The translations under genes and the position numbers were made by a program. Of a stretch of 64,000 nucleotides of DNA, positions 32,898 through 41,899 are shown one piece after another (position 1 is the first letter of the stretch; every line of letters starts with the position of its first letter). Where the stretch lies: assembly GCF_000702445.1 (NCBI RefSeq), contig NZ_JNIF01000004.1, positions 434,001-498,000 of the forward strand, read 5' to 3'. This DNA is from Bryobacter aggregatus MPL3. Its GTDB lineage: Bacteria > Acidobacteriota > Terriglobia > Bryobacterales > Bryobacteraceae. Below the pieces are notes generated by a model. That model saw nothing but the letters and a program-made list of their open reading frames with translations. It had not been told where the DNA came from and did not search any database.

Positions 32898-34253
32898 CGA
32901 GTGCTCAAAGATCCTTATCAGTATCATCCGGAAGATGTTGCCGAACCACCCATAGGATTCTGGAACATTCTCAGGCGCATTGGTCCGGGGATGATCCTCG
33001 CGGCCAGCATTGTTGGCTCCGGCGAACTCATTGCCACCACCACGCTCGGGGCGGAGGTCGGCTTCGCCGCGCTTTGGATCATCGTGATCAGTTGCCTGAT
33101 CAAACCGGCGGTACAAGCTGAACTTGGACGCTATAGCATCGCGACGGGACAAACCGGACTGGCAGGACTCAATGAGGTTCCTGGGCCGCGATGGAAGGTG
33201 AACTGGATTGTCTGGGGTTGGGTGGTGATGGTGGCAATGACACGCTTCCAGATCGGGGCGATGTTTGGCGGTGTCGCGCTCACGATGCATGCGATTGTTC
33301 CGGCGATCTCGATTACGGCCTGGATCTTCATTCTGCTTGCGATCACGTTGGCTTTGTTACTCGGTGGTGGCTACGAGCGCATCGAAGGCTTGGCGACGCT
33401 GAAGGTCTGCCTGTTCACGATGCTGACTCTGCTTTGTGCGATCCTGCTCACCCGGCGGAGCGATATCTTCCACTGGAGCGAAGTGTGGCAGGGCTTTGAG
33501 TTTCAACTTCCGGGGAGTGGCTTAGCGACGGCGGTCGCTGTTTTCGGAATCACCGGTGTGGGGGCGTCCGAGCTTTTCATGTACCCCTATTGGTGCGTTG
33601 AAAAGGGCTATGCGCGCTACACCGGTCCGCGTGACGGAACGCCTGCCTGGAAGCACCGTGCACACGGCTGGCTCCGTGTGATGAACGTTGACATCCTCGC
33701 AACGATGGTGATTTACACGGTGGCCACGGCTGCTTTCTACTTGTTGGGCGCGGGCATTCTGCACAAGCTGCACCTGGTGCCGAAATCGAATGAGACGATC
33801 TCCGTGCTGTCGCGCATGTACACTGAAACGCTCGGCGAATGGGCCTTGCCGCTCTTCTACATTGGCGCCATTGCCACTTTATATGGAACGATCTTTGCGG
33901 CGACTGCGGCGGACAGCCGGGTTTCCGCCGATCTTTGCCGCCTGATGGGAGCCTTCCAATCTGAGGACTACGCGGCGCGCATCCGTTATCGCAATGGCTT
34001 CGTTTGGGTTCTGACCATCGTACCGGTGATCCTGGTGCTGATCTTCCAGGAGCCTGTCGCCATGGTGAAGGCGGGCGGTGTCGCCCAGGCGCTAATGTTG
34101 CCGGTGATCTCGATCGGCGCGCTCTACCTGCACCGGAAGAAGATGCCGGAAGCGGCAAAGGCCGGCCCGCTGATGAGCCTTTCATTGTGGATTGCGACGA
34201 TTACAATCGTGGCGGCGATTGGCTATTACGCCATTCGAACTTTTCTGGGCTAG
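32892..34253 (+). CDS. Nramp-family divalent metal transporter
   Basis: 453 residues with about 11 membrane segments. 'IGPGMILAASIVGSGELIATTTLGAEVGF' resembles the Nramp TM1 region (normally DPGN; here the metal-ligand residues are altered to SGE), and 'GAMFGGVAL', 'ATAVAVFGITGVGASELFMYPYW' (TM6-like) follow. This places it in the divergent Nramp-related group often found in soil bacteria, and the metal is uncertain. I choose the TTG at 32892 because an AAGGAG lies 12 bases upstream; GTG at 32901 is the alternative. The start abuts that of the divergent Rid-like gene. Confidence 0.72.
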   Translation: MHRVLKDPYQYHPEDVAEPPIGFWNILRRIGPGMILAASIVGSGELIATTTLGAEVGFAALWIIVISCLIKPAVQAELGRYSIATGQTGLAGLNEVPGPRWKVNWIVWGWVVMVAMTRFQIGAMFGGVALTMHAIVPAISITAWIFILLAITLALLLGGGYERIEGLATLKVCLFTMLTLLCAILLTRRSDIFHWSEVWQGFEFQLPGSGLATAVAVFGITGVGASELFMYPYWCVEKGYARYTGPRDGTPAWKHRAHGWLRVMNVDILATMVIYTVATAAFYLLGAGILHKLHLVPKSNETISVLSRMYTETLGEWALPLFYIGAIATLYGTIFAATAADSRVSADLCRLMGAFQSEDYAARIRYRNGFVWVLTIVPVILVLIFQEPVAMVKAGGVAQALMLPVISIGALYLHRKKMPEAAKAGPLMSLSLWIATITIVAAIGYYAIRTFLG

Positions 34254-35178
34254 GGCGGCTGAGGCGATAGAGCAGTGGGCCGGGCAGCAGCCGTGCCAAG
34301 TTGGGGATGAAGGGCCAGGCGAGCGCCCGCCGCATCAGCGTGGACCAGCGGAAGGAGGGGAGCAGTAACCTGCGGCACTCGTTGAGGTGCTGTTCGCTGC
34401 TGCGGCCTTCGAGAACTGAGCGCGCGGCCAGTTGACCCGTTGCCACGGCGCAGAGCATGCCGGAGCCGGTGAAAGGATCGACGAAACTCAGAGCGTCGCC
34501 GCAGAGATAGCCGGTGCTTGCCTCGGTGGGGCCATAGAACAGCGGGCCGGTGAAGATCCAATCCATCTTGCGTTCCAGGCCATCGAGACGAGCGGCAAGC
34601 TTTGCTTGCGAGGCCACCCAGCGATCTCCCGAGAAACCGACAGCTGTCAGCTCTTCCTCCCGGGCAATGCCGCAAACATTGGTGAGGCCATCCTCGATCG
34701 GATTCACGCCGGTATAGCCGGCATCCTGGAAGTAAAGCTCGACTGCCGCATTTGTGCGTCCGCTGAAATGAGCCTTATAGCCGAAATAGCGTTGGCCGCG
34801 TTGGCTGACGGGCTTACGTCCATGGGCGACGATCGCGCGCGGATGGGGTTTGCCGCTGGTCCGGATGAGCGTGGCTCCCCGTTCGACTGCGGCATCGAGC
34901 AGCACTTGATCGAGGCGGTAGCGGCTGATTCCCAGCGCTGGCTCGGGCAGGGCAAAGCGCTGCTCGGCCGTTGGCCAGATCAATGCTGACTCGCGGATGG
35001 CTGCGCCTTCTAATCTCACTTCACTGAGTAGGCGTACGGCAGCAGGATCAAGAAATTCTCCACACACCTTATGGCGCGGGAATTTTGACTTCTCGTATAA
35101 GGTGACCGTCTGGCCTGCTCGCAAGAGCTCAAGAGCGGCTGCACAGCCTGCCAGGCTCGCTCCGATGATGTCAGGCAT
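34201..35178 (-). CDS. FAD-dependent oxidoreductase (geranylgeranyl-reductase/monooxygenase-like)
   Basis: 325 residues. N-terminal Rossmann 'IIGASLAGCAAALELLRAGQTVTLYEKSKFPRHKVCGEFL' with the FPR.KVCGE signature of the GGR/UbiH-like group, 'YRLDQVLLDAAVERGATLI', and the second FAD motif 'GYLCGDALSFVDPFTGSGMLCAVATGQLAA' (GD..). It is shorter than typical geranylgeranyl reductase (about 390). Substrate unknown. The start overlaps the TPR gene end by 8 bases; its end overlaps the convergent transporter gene by 53 bases. Confidence 0.77.
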   Translation of the reverse strand: MPDIIGASLAGCAAALELLRAGQTVTLYEKSKFPRHKVCGEFLDPAAVRLLSEVRLEGAAIRESALIWPTAEQRFALPEPALGISRYRLDQVLLDAAVERGATLIRTSGKPHPRAIVAHGRKPVSQRGQRYFGYKAHFSGRTNAAVELYFQDAGYTGVNPIEDGLTNVCGIAREEELTAVGFSGDRWVASQAKLAARLDGLERKMDWIFTGPLFYGPTEASTGYLCGDALSFVDPFTGSGMLCAVATGQLAARSVLEGRSSEQHLNECRRLLLPSFRWSTLMRRALAWPFIPNLARLLPGPLLYRLSRPSPEKFEWRNSQSPPRL

Positions 35179-36685
35179 TGCCGGAGCTGGCGTTCTCTCC
35201 TGCCAGACGCTTTAACACTTCGGCGACGGGGCGTGGGTAATAGCTGGGTTCAGAATAGCGGAGCTGGCTTTCTCGCAACTGCGCTTCCTGCAGTTTCTCC
35301 ATGGCGTGGTGCGGCTCGCCGCTGAGCCACAGGTAATGGCCGTCGAGCTCGGTGCGTGCGACGCTGAGTTCTTCTGGCAACGGGAAGTTGGTCAGCCGCA
35401 GGAACTCGCCCAGCGCCTTGTCCATGGCCCGGATGTGTTGCTGCGCTGCTGTGGCGTCGTGCGTTTTGTGGATGGCGGCCAGCGCCAGCAGCCAATGACG
35501 CCAGGCCTGGAAGCGCGGCTGCTGGATGTCGGGAACCAGCTTGGTGTCGCTGGCCAGATCCCACATCTCATGTTGGGCGATGGTGCGCAGGGCCGCGAAG
35601 AAGCCTTGCCGGTAAGCGCCGAACATTGCATCGGGCTTGGCCGCATCTGCGGGTGTATCGCCATAGGCCAGAAGGTGACGAGCACATTCGAGAGCCTTCT
35701 GCGGCTGGTTGTCCATCGAATAGGTCATCGCCAGGAAGTGGACGTTGTGTCCGTGGTGCCCGAGACCGTATTCCTTGTCCTTCGCCATGTATTGCAGCTC
35801 GAGACGCATGCAGCCAGCGAAGGCGTTTTGTGCTTCTTTGAGCTTGCCGGTCTGGGCATAAATGTGGCCGGGCATGTGGACGGCATGGGGGATGTTCGGC
35901 ACGAGCCGCGCGTAGGCGGAGCAGCTTGGCCAGGCTTCCGCCGCAAAGCTCGAGCCTTCGTAGCCATGAATGATGTAGTGGTGGAGGCCGGGATGCTCCG
36001 GGGCCTCCGGCAGCAGGTTGCGCAGGATCTCGATCGATTCCATGGTGCCCTGGCGAGGCTTGTGATCTGGCAGCGTAAAGCCGCGCATGGTCGCAAGCGA
36101 CAGGAAGAGTCTTGCTTCAATCTCGTTCGGATAGACAGCCAGCAGCTTGCGCAGCCCGTCGATATAGTCCTGGTCGGGATTCTTCGATTTCGGGTCGCAC
36201 TTGCCTTGGATGGAGTCGACATAGAGCCGCTCAATGGTGGAGAGGTCTTTCCGCTTGGCCGCGAGATCGCGCGCCTTCTGGGCGGCTTCCCAGGCACGGG
36301 GAGTGGTGCGGGCCTGTTTGCCGAACATCTCGTCCATGTTTTCTTGTTGGAACTTTGGCCGGTAGTCCCCGGAGGCGGCCATCGCGACGCCCCACCAGGG
36401 CATGGGCGCTTCGGGGTCCAGGGATGCGGCCATCCGGAAGCTCCGCTCTGCTTCCCGGGCCCAAAAGCTATGCAACTGGGCGACGCCCTGCTCGAAGAAC
36501 TTCAGCGCGACATGCGGGGCGATCGTGATCGGAAAATTGACTTGGCCCATGCCCCCCATCAGGACAGCAGGCAAACTGGGTGCGCCGGCTGTTGGCGGAG
36601 GCGTGCAGCCGTGCCCTGCTTGTTCTGGCGCTTTTTGTGCCAGCAACGGCGCTGCGATCAGGCTGAGGACGGAGCGTCGATTCAT
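35171..36685 (-). CDS. exported TPR-repeat protein
   Basis: 504 residues. The N-terminus 'MNRRSVLSLIAAPLLA' is a Tat-like or Sec signal. TPR-like helices recur: 'ALKFFEQGVAQLHSFWAREAERSFRMAASLDPEAPMPWWGVAMAA', 'EARLFLSLATM', 'GHIYAQTGKLKEAQNAFAGCM', 'QPQKALECARHLL'. His-rich stretches 'GLHHYIIHGYE' and 'GLGHHGHNVHFLAM' are conserved-looking and could bind metal. No catalytic domain recognised. It is upstream of and overlaps the FAD oxidoreductase gene by 8 bases. Confidence 0.68.
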   Translation of the reverse strand: MNRRSVLSLIAAPLLAQKAPEQAGHGCTPPPTAGAPSLPAVLMGGMGQVNFPITIAPHVALKFFEQGVAQLHSFWAREAERSFRMAASLDPEAPMPWWGVAMAASGDYRPKFQQENMDEMFGKQARTTPRAWEAAQKARDLAAKRKDLSTIERLYVDSIQGKCDPKSKNPDQDYIDGLRKLLAVYPNEIEARLFLSLATMRGFTLPDHKPRQGTMESIEILRNLLPEAPEHPGLHHYIIHGYEGSSFAAEAWPSCSAYARLVPNIPHAVHMPGHIYAQTGKLKEAQNAFAGCMRLELQYMAKDKEYGLGHHGHNVHFLAMTYSMDNQPQKALECARHLLAYGDTPADAAKPDAMFGAYRQGFFAALRTIAQHEMWDLASDTKLVPDIQQPRFQAWRHWLLALAAIHKTHDATAAQQHIRAMDKALGEFLRLTNFPLPEELSVARTELDGHYLWLSGEPHHAMEKLQEAQLRESQLRYSEPSYYPRPVAEVLKRLAGENASSGNA

Positions 36686-36726
36686 CCCCTGATTCTAACG
36701 GGTCCGGTCATGATATTGGTGGGCAT

Positions 36727-37446
36727 ATGGCATTTACGTCCCTCGAGGGAAAAACCGTGTTGGTGACCGGCGCTGCGAAGCGCATTGGACGATCCATTGC
36801 GATGCGGCTCTATCGTGAGAAGGCGCGAGTCCTGATTCATTACGGCAACTCGCGCCAGGATGCGGAAGAAGTGAGCGCTTTGTGCGGCCATGCTCCGATT
36901 TTCCAGGCCGATCTGTCGAAGGTGAGCGAAATTGAACGCTTGTTCCAGGAAGTTGGACCTCTTGATTGCCTGGTGAACAACGCCGCTCGCTTCACCAAGA
37001 TCGATCCGCTGCTGGTGACCGAGGCGGACTGGGATTTCATTCATTCGACCAACCTCAAGGCTTACTTCTTCTGCGCCCAACATGCGGCCCGGCAGATGCT
37101 GCAATCTGAGCACGGCGGCAGGATCGTCAACATCTCTTCGATTGGCGGTATCCAGGCCTGGCCGATGTATGTGCACTACTGCGCCTCCAAGGCCGGTGTG
37201 ATTCATATGACCAAGGCCATGGCCCGAGCCTGGGCTCCCAAGATCAGCGTGAACAGCGTTGCTCCTGGAGCGATTCCCTTTGAAGAAGCGGATTCTGCGC
37301 CCTTGCAGGCACTGAAGGAGCGCACGCCTGCGGGTCGCTTCGGAACCGGCGACGAGATTGCGGATGCGGTTGTCTATTTCCTCACCGCGACCCAGTTTGT
37401 GACCGGGCAGTTGACGGTGGTCGATGGCGGCTTAACGCTGACTTAG
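36727..37446 (+). CDS. short-chain dehydrogenase/reductase (FabG-like)
   Basis: 239 residues, classical SDR length. NAD(P)-binding 'VLVTGAAKRIGRSIAMRLY', 'LVNNAARF', catalytic Ser in 'VNISSIGG', Tyr-x3-Lys in 'YVHYCASKAGV', and 'VNSVAPGAI'. The TGAAKRIG opening resembles pteridine reductase/FolM-type SDRs as well as FabG. Substrate unknown. Its end overlaps the convergent DUF4198 gene by 15 bases; its start is divergent from the TPR gene. Confidence 0.83.
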   Translation: MAFTSLEGKTVLVTGAAKRIGRSIAMRLYREKARVLIHYGNSRQDAEEVSALCGHAPIFQADLSKVSEIERLFQEVGPLDCLVNNAARFTKIDPLLVTEADWDFIHSTNLKAYFFCAQHAARQMLQSEHGGRIVNISSIGGIQAWPMYVHYCASKAGVIHMTKAMARAWAPKISVNSVAPGAIPFEEADSAPLQALKERTPAGRFGTGDEIADAVVYFLTATQFVTGQLTVVDGGLTLT

Positions 37447-38076
37447 GGCCGGCAAGGTGAGCGTGGCGGTGAAGAATTCCCAGTCTGCCGTCGTGTGGTC
37501 CGGATAACTGCGCACCACGGTTGCCGTCAGTTGGGAAGCCTGTGTGAGCGCGGGAAGCGGCAGTTGTCCCGCGCCGTTGGTGCGCCCGATTGGCTTTCCA
37601 TTCAGGTTGATCTGGACGTCGTAGACCGGTTGGCCCCGAAACTTCAACTGCACCAGTTGCGGATGTAGAAGGATCAACTCGACAGGAAGATTCAGCTCGA
37701 TTGGGATGATCTCTTCCGGCGCGCCGACGCGGACCAGGGTCTTGGCGTAATCGGTGCTGAGGATTCTTGCCGGCTGGGCGCTGAGCTTGTACTGCTTGCG
37801 ATACTGCTGCACCATGCTGATCCCTTCCTGGCGGATCAGTTGCTCGAAGTCCGGAGCCTTCACTGTGCGCACCACGGCTCGGGTGGCCGCGCTGATCCAG
37901 TATGTGCCCGGGGCGGGCAGCGTGAGCGTCGGCGGATCCCAATAGCCGCTGGCTTTGGCCGACTTCCAGCGCAAGTGCTGGGCCTTCTGTTCAGCCACCG
38001 GGATATTCACCGGACCGGGCGAGACCAACTCATGGGTGCCGGGAATCAGAAAGAGAGTGGAGAGGAGTGCGATCAC
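37432..38076 (-). CDS. exported DUF4198 (NikM-like) protein of the chelatase operon
   Basis: 214 residues from a GTG at 38076, which yields signal peptide 'MIALLSTLFLIPGTHE'; earlier in-frame starts lie inside the chelatase transmembrane coding region. It contains the DUF4198 pattern: 'APDFEQLIRQEGISMVQQYRKQ' and 'STDYAKTLVRVG', followed by beta strands ('VYDVQINLNGKPIGRTNGAGQLPLPAL', a carboxypeptidase-regulatory-like repeat). DUF4198/NikM-type domains accompany nickel/cobalt and other TonB-linked uptake systems. It overlaps the CobN-like gene by 47 bases, giving the order TonB receptor, chelatase, DUF4198. Confidence 0.65.
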   Translation of the reverse strand: MIALLSTLFLIPGTHELVSPGPVNIPVAEQKAQHLRWKSAKASGYWDPPTLTLPAPGTYWISAATRAVVRTVKAPDFEQLIRQEGISMVQQYRKQYKLSAQPARILSTDYAKTLVRVGAPEEIIPIELNLPVELILLHPQLVQLKFRGQPVYDVQINLNGKPIGRTNGAGQLPLPALTQASQLTATVVRSYPDHTTADWEFFTATLTLPALSQR

Positions 38077-41000
38077 TTGTATCCAGAGTATGACGACGGA
38101 GGAAGGCGGAGACCGCACCCGCGCCCAGACAAGCCAGAACCAGGCTGAGCCAGAGAACCGGGTTCTCATCGAAGACCCGGCGGGCGCGGCGGGCAAAATT
38201 GGAAACGCGGATCATGTTGATCTGCGGCATCGGCTTCGGTGCTGCGATCGCCTGCTTCTGCCTGGACGCAGGACGGACTGCTTCCTCGAAGCTCTTGGCA
38301 ACAGCCTGGGAATCGGCATTGCTCGCCTCAGCGATGACGGACTGCTGGAGCCGCTGATTGCCGCAGGTGTTGGCCGAACAGGCGACGCCGTTCTTGCTGA
38401 CGAGTTGCGAGAACTCGTGCAGGAGCTGGCGCTTATCTGCGGCGTTGAACTTGTAGACGCCTTGGCGGTCGATCTCAAGAAGACGGGCGACAAGGTTCTG
38501 GCGCATGGCCGGGTTGGCCTGATCGAAGAAGCCCTTGAGGCCAAGTTTGTACTCGTCTGCGACATAGACGTCGTACATCTTCTTCCATGCTTCGGGCGCG
38601 ATGGTCTCGGGCGCGGTGGCCTGCCAGCCGTACAGATGCTCGACCGCCTTGGTCATCTCACGTGCGCCGGAGTAGCCTTCCTTCTGCATCTCGGCAATCC
38701 ACTTGGGGTTCCAGTTGCGCGCGTTCAGCTCGGTGGCGATGAAGTTGCGGGCGCTCTCGAGCTTTTCATCGCCGTGGCGGCGCATGTTGTTGACCAACAG
38801 CTCCGGCTTAGCTCCGGCGGCTTCGGAAGCAATGAGGAGGCCTCCCATCCACTGGTAGACGTCGTCGTTGTCGACGGCTCCGTAGAGATTGGAAGAGCGG
38901 CTGTGCAGGATGACTTCGTTGCCCTGGAGCTGGCTTTCGAGCAGCTTTGGCACTGTGCTGCCCCAGGCGGACTCGGTGTAGACATAGTTCATCTTCGAGA
39001 GGTAAAGCTCGGCCATCGTATTGGCTTCGTCTTTGTCGCGGCTCTGTTCGACAAACTTCTCGAGTCCGAAGCCGTAAGCGCCCGGGGCGGTGGTAAAGAC
39101 GCGGGCTCCGGCGACGGCGGCAGCTTGCTTCGGGTCGACCCCGGCGGCGAGGAGTTTGGCTTCGGTCTGACGGTTCTGCCTGCTGAGCGCGTTGTCGCCT
39201 GCTGAGGCAGCCAGATGGGCAGCGCGGTCGAGGAGCAGGATCTTGTCGGGCAGGCCGTCGCGGTAGAGTCCGCTGACGGTGAAGACGACGTTGACGCGCG
39301 GGCGGCCGAGTTCGGCGTCGGGAATCAGCTTCAGCCGGTCGGGGACGCCTCGTTGATTCCATTCGGGCTCGACGCCCATGAGGTAAAGCGCTTGCGCTTC
39401 CATCGCCCCCTGGTGACGGCCGGTCTCGCCTTGCCAGAGCACCATCGAGAGACGCTCCGGATAGCGGCCGTGGCTTCGTTTGTGTTGTTCGAGAAGTTGA
39501 TTCGCCATCCGCTTGCCCACTTCCCAGGCGGCTTTGGTGGGCAGTAGGCTGGGGTCGCCCTGGTGCAGGTTGCGGCCGGTGGGGAGACCGGCGGGCACGG
39601 CGATGGGGTCTCCGACGGGAGCACTCGAAACGAAGCCAGCGTTGAGGGCTTCAATGAGGACTTCGAGTTCGCGGGAGGGGGATTGGCGGAGCTTGGCGAG
39701 CCAGGTGGCGGTGGCGTCGATGGCCGCGGCGTTGGGGGCGCCGATTGGCTTCGTTCCGTCAAAAATCGCATTCGCCCAATCGGGAATCAGCGCGGCCCAA
39801 CGCTTCGATTCGGTGGGGGAAAAGTTCGAATCGAGGAAGGTGGCCAGCGCGGCGCGGACGCGGTCTTCTGAGGGCATCTTGCCCAGAGTCGGGAGGCCCA
39901 GGGGAATGGGTGCGTCCTCGATGCTTTCGAGGAAGTTGCTGACTTCTTCGAGCGGGATCTGCTTGTCGATGCCGGCCTTTGCCATCGCCTCGGTGGCTTG
40001 TTTTGCGTAGACGGCGGCGAGGCCCGGTGAAGTCTCTCGTGTCAGTTCCCATTGGTTGACCGCCTCGCGGAGCGCGGCGAAGCGATCCTCTTTGCCCGCG
40101 CGGACGAGCATTGGCGTGAGGTGGCTGAGATCCACAGCGGCGGCGCGGCGGCGAGCCTGCACCGCCTCTCCGTCGCCGTCCATGATGTAGTAATTCAGAT
40201 TCGGCAAGTCGCCGAGGATGACTTCCGAGCAATCCCATCCGGCCTGGCCTGCGTTCTTGCCGGGCAGCCATTCGAGGGTGCCATGACGGCCCATGTGAAT
40301 GACTGCGTCGGCTTGAAACTGGTGGCGGTAGTAGAGGTAAGCGGCGACATAGCCGTGGTGGGGCGGGAGCGTGCCGCTGTGCTGGACATTGGTATATTCG
40401 GCGAAGCTCGCGCGGAGCAGTTGCGGGCCGAGGAAGACGTTGTCGAGAGTGATGCCGGGGATGACGAAGAACTTGCGGCCACGATCGTCCTTCCAGGTCA
40501 TCAGTGTGGCGGCTTCGGGCTGCCCCCAGCGGCCGTTGATCGAATCGCGAAAGCGCTGCGGCAGGTCGCGAAACCATTGCTGGTAGCGATCGACCGGCAG
40601 CAGGGTGACGCCGCCTTCGGCGATCATCTTCGTCAGTTCGCCCGGAGCCCAGGTCTCGACGTTGCGGCCGGTCTTCTCCAGTTGAGAAAGGATCTTCCCG
40701 GCAGTGGGGATGCGGGCTCCCACCTGGTAGCCAGCCTGGTTCAGAGTTTTGAGAACCGCCTCGATGCTAGGTGGGAGATTCAGGTAACTCGCGCCGAGAT
40801 TTCCTTTGCCGGGCGGGTTGTTGTAGTAAAGGATGGCGAGGCGCTTCTGGGCGTTTGGTTTGTCGGCGAGGCTGACCCAGCGGCGGGCGCGGCGGGCGGC
40901 CATTTCGATGCGTTCGGGGATGGGCAGGGTGTGGGCGAGACCATGGGCATCCAGCTCCGTGGTGGCGACGAGGATGGGGTCCGTAGCTCCGGCTGATTCC

Positions 41001-41890
41001 GGGTTGGCGATCGAGGTGGCGATGCGGTCTGTGCTGACGCCGCGTGGGGTTTCGGCCCAGGTGGCGTAGTTGTCGCGCGTGGTGATGAGGCTGATGGTGT
41101 GGACATTCTGCTTTTGGAGAAAGAGGATGTCTTCGGGACGCGTGAGGCTGAGGGTGAAGGTGAGCAGCACGCGGAGCGGATCTTGCGCGGGGGCCTCGAA
41201 GACTTTCTCCAGCGTGTGGTGCGGCCAGCCGACGATGCCTGCCGCGGCGAGGCCTTCTTTCTCGAGAGCGCGGAGCTGGGCGTCGATGAAGGCCAAGTCG
41301 CCGTTCTTCAGAAAGGTGTGGAAGAAGCCAAGAGCGGCGAGGCGGCCCTGCTTCGGTTTCGCTTGCCGGTACCAGGCGAGGTAGTCGGTGAGATTCGGAA
41401 AGAGGCGCGGCGCATCGGGATGGTAGATGCCCGTCTTGGGGACTTCGATGGGCGGTGGAATGTCGAACTGCTTGCGGCCACCGGCTTCCCGATAGGCCGT
41501 GCGGAAGAAGGCCCGCAGATTCGCGTCGCCGCCGTTCTGGAAGTAGGGCAGCAGGCGGCGGGTGAGCGCGAGCGAGGGCTCGACGCCCCAGGCGCGTTGC
41601 ACGAGGTCGGGTGTGTCGGTAGCGACTCGCATGCCTTTGGCGATGGCCTCGAGTGCGAGTGTCTTTGAGCGGGTGAGGAAGTCCTGACTGGGGTGCTCGA
41701 GGAAGAGCACTTGGACGCCGTCGAGATCTGGCAGCCGGAGGTCTTCCCGCGCGAGTGTGCATTCGAAGTCGGGTATTTCCTTTTGCAGTTCGGTGAGGAT
41801 GGCCGGTGCGCTTTGGGCGCTGCGCAGCAAGAGGACGGCGCGCGGTTGCGCGCAGGCGGACAGAGCAAGAAGGAAGAGCAGGTGGCGCAT
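38030..41890 (-). CDS. membrane-anchored CobN/BchH-class chelatase (HmuS-like)
   Basis: 1286 residues, the size of CobN. Core chelatase motifs are present: 'HMGRHGTLEWLPGK' near residue 530, 'IMDGDGEAVQARRRAAAVDLSHL', 'VLWQGETGRHQGAMEAQALYLMGVEP', and 'NVVFTVSGLYRDGLPDKILLLDRA'. Cytoplasmic CobN lacks export signals, whereas this protein starts 'MRHLLFLLALSACAQ' with a lipobox-like LSAC (Cys13) and ends with one TM helix (about 1243-1263) and a basic tail. It therefore probably acts in the periplasm. That layout recalls HmuS of Bacteroidota hmuYRSTUV loci. No CobS/CobT or ChlI/D partner is nearby. Substrate could be heme, cobalamin precursor or another metal tetrapyrrole. Confidence 0.82.
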   Translation of the reverse strand: MRHLLFLLALSACAQPRAVLLLRSAQSAPAILTELQKEIPDFECTLAREDLRLPDLDGVQVLFLEHPSQDFLTRSKTLALEAIAKGMRVATDTPDLVQRAWGVEPSLALTRRLLPYFQNGGDANLRAFFRTAYREAGGRKQFDIPPPIEVPKTGIYHPDAPRLFPNLTDYLAWYRQAKPKQGRLAALGFFHTFLKNGDLAFIDAQLRALEKEGLAAAGIVGWPHHTLEKVFEAPAQDPLRVLLTFTLSLTRPEDILFLQKQNVHTISLITTRDNYATWAETPRGVSTDRIATSIANPESAGATDPILVATTELDAHGLAHTLPIPERIEMAARRARRWVSLADKPNAQKRLAILYYNNPPGKGNLGASYLNLPPSIEAVLKTLNQAGYQVGARIPTAGKILSQLEKTGRNVETWAPGELTKMIAEGGVTLLPVDRYQQWFRDLPQRFRDSINGRWGQPEAATLMTWKDDRGRKFFVIPGITLDNVFLGPQLLRASFAEYTNVQHSGTLPPHHGYVAAYLYYRHQFQADAVIHMGRHGTLEWLPGKNAGQAGWDCSEVILGDLPNLNYYIMDGDGEAVQARRRAAAVDLSHLTPMLVRAGKEDRFAALREAVNQWELTRETSPGLAAVYAKQATEAMAKAGIDKQIPLEEVSNFLESIEDAPIPLGLPTLGKMPSEDRVRAALATFLDSNFSPTESKRWAALIPDWANAIFDGTKPIGAPNAAAIDATATWLAKLRQSPSRELEVLIEALNAGFVSSAPVGDPIAVPAGLPTGRNLHQGDPSLLPTKAAWEVGKRMANQLLEQHKRSHGRYPERLSMVLWQGETGRHQGAMEAQALYLMGVEPEWNQRGVPDRLKLIPDAELGRPRVNVVFTVSGLYRDGLPDKILLLDRAAHLAASAGDNALSRQNRQTEAKLLAAGVDPKQAAAVAGARVFTTAPGAYGFGLEKFVEQSRDKDEANTMAELYLSKMNYVYTESAWGSTVPKLLESQLQGNEVILHSRSSNLYGAVDNDDVYQWMGGLLIASEAAGAKPELLVNNMRRHGDEKLESARNFIATELNARNWNPKWIAEMQKEGYSGAREMTKAVEHLYGWQATAPETIAPEAWKKMYDVYVADEYKLGLKGFFDQANPAMRQNLVARLLEIDRQGVYKFNAADKRQLLHEFSQLVSKNGVACSANTCGNQRLQQSVIAEASNADSQAVAKSFEEAVRPASRQKQAIAAPKPMPQINMIRVSNFARRARRVFDENPVLWLSLVLACLGAGAVSAFLRRHTLDTSDRTPLHSLSDSRHP

Positions 41891-41899
41891 CGTTTTGCT

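Noticed and set aside
31884-33290. 131-codon upstream extension of the Rid-like gene
   Set aside because: It is antisense to the transporter and reads as His/Pro/Arg-rich noise. The ATG at 32897 gives a sensible N-terminus.
35306-36766. Long plus-strand open frame (486 codons) opposite the TPR gene
   Set aside because: The minus-strand TPR protein has a signal peptide and repeats; the opposite frame has low-complexity, non-family sequence. It is a shadow of high-GC codon use.
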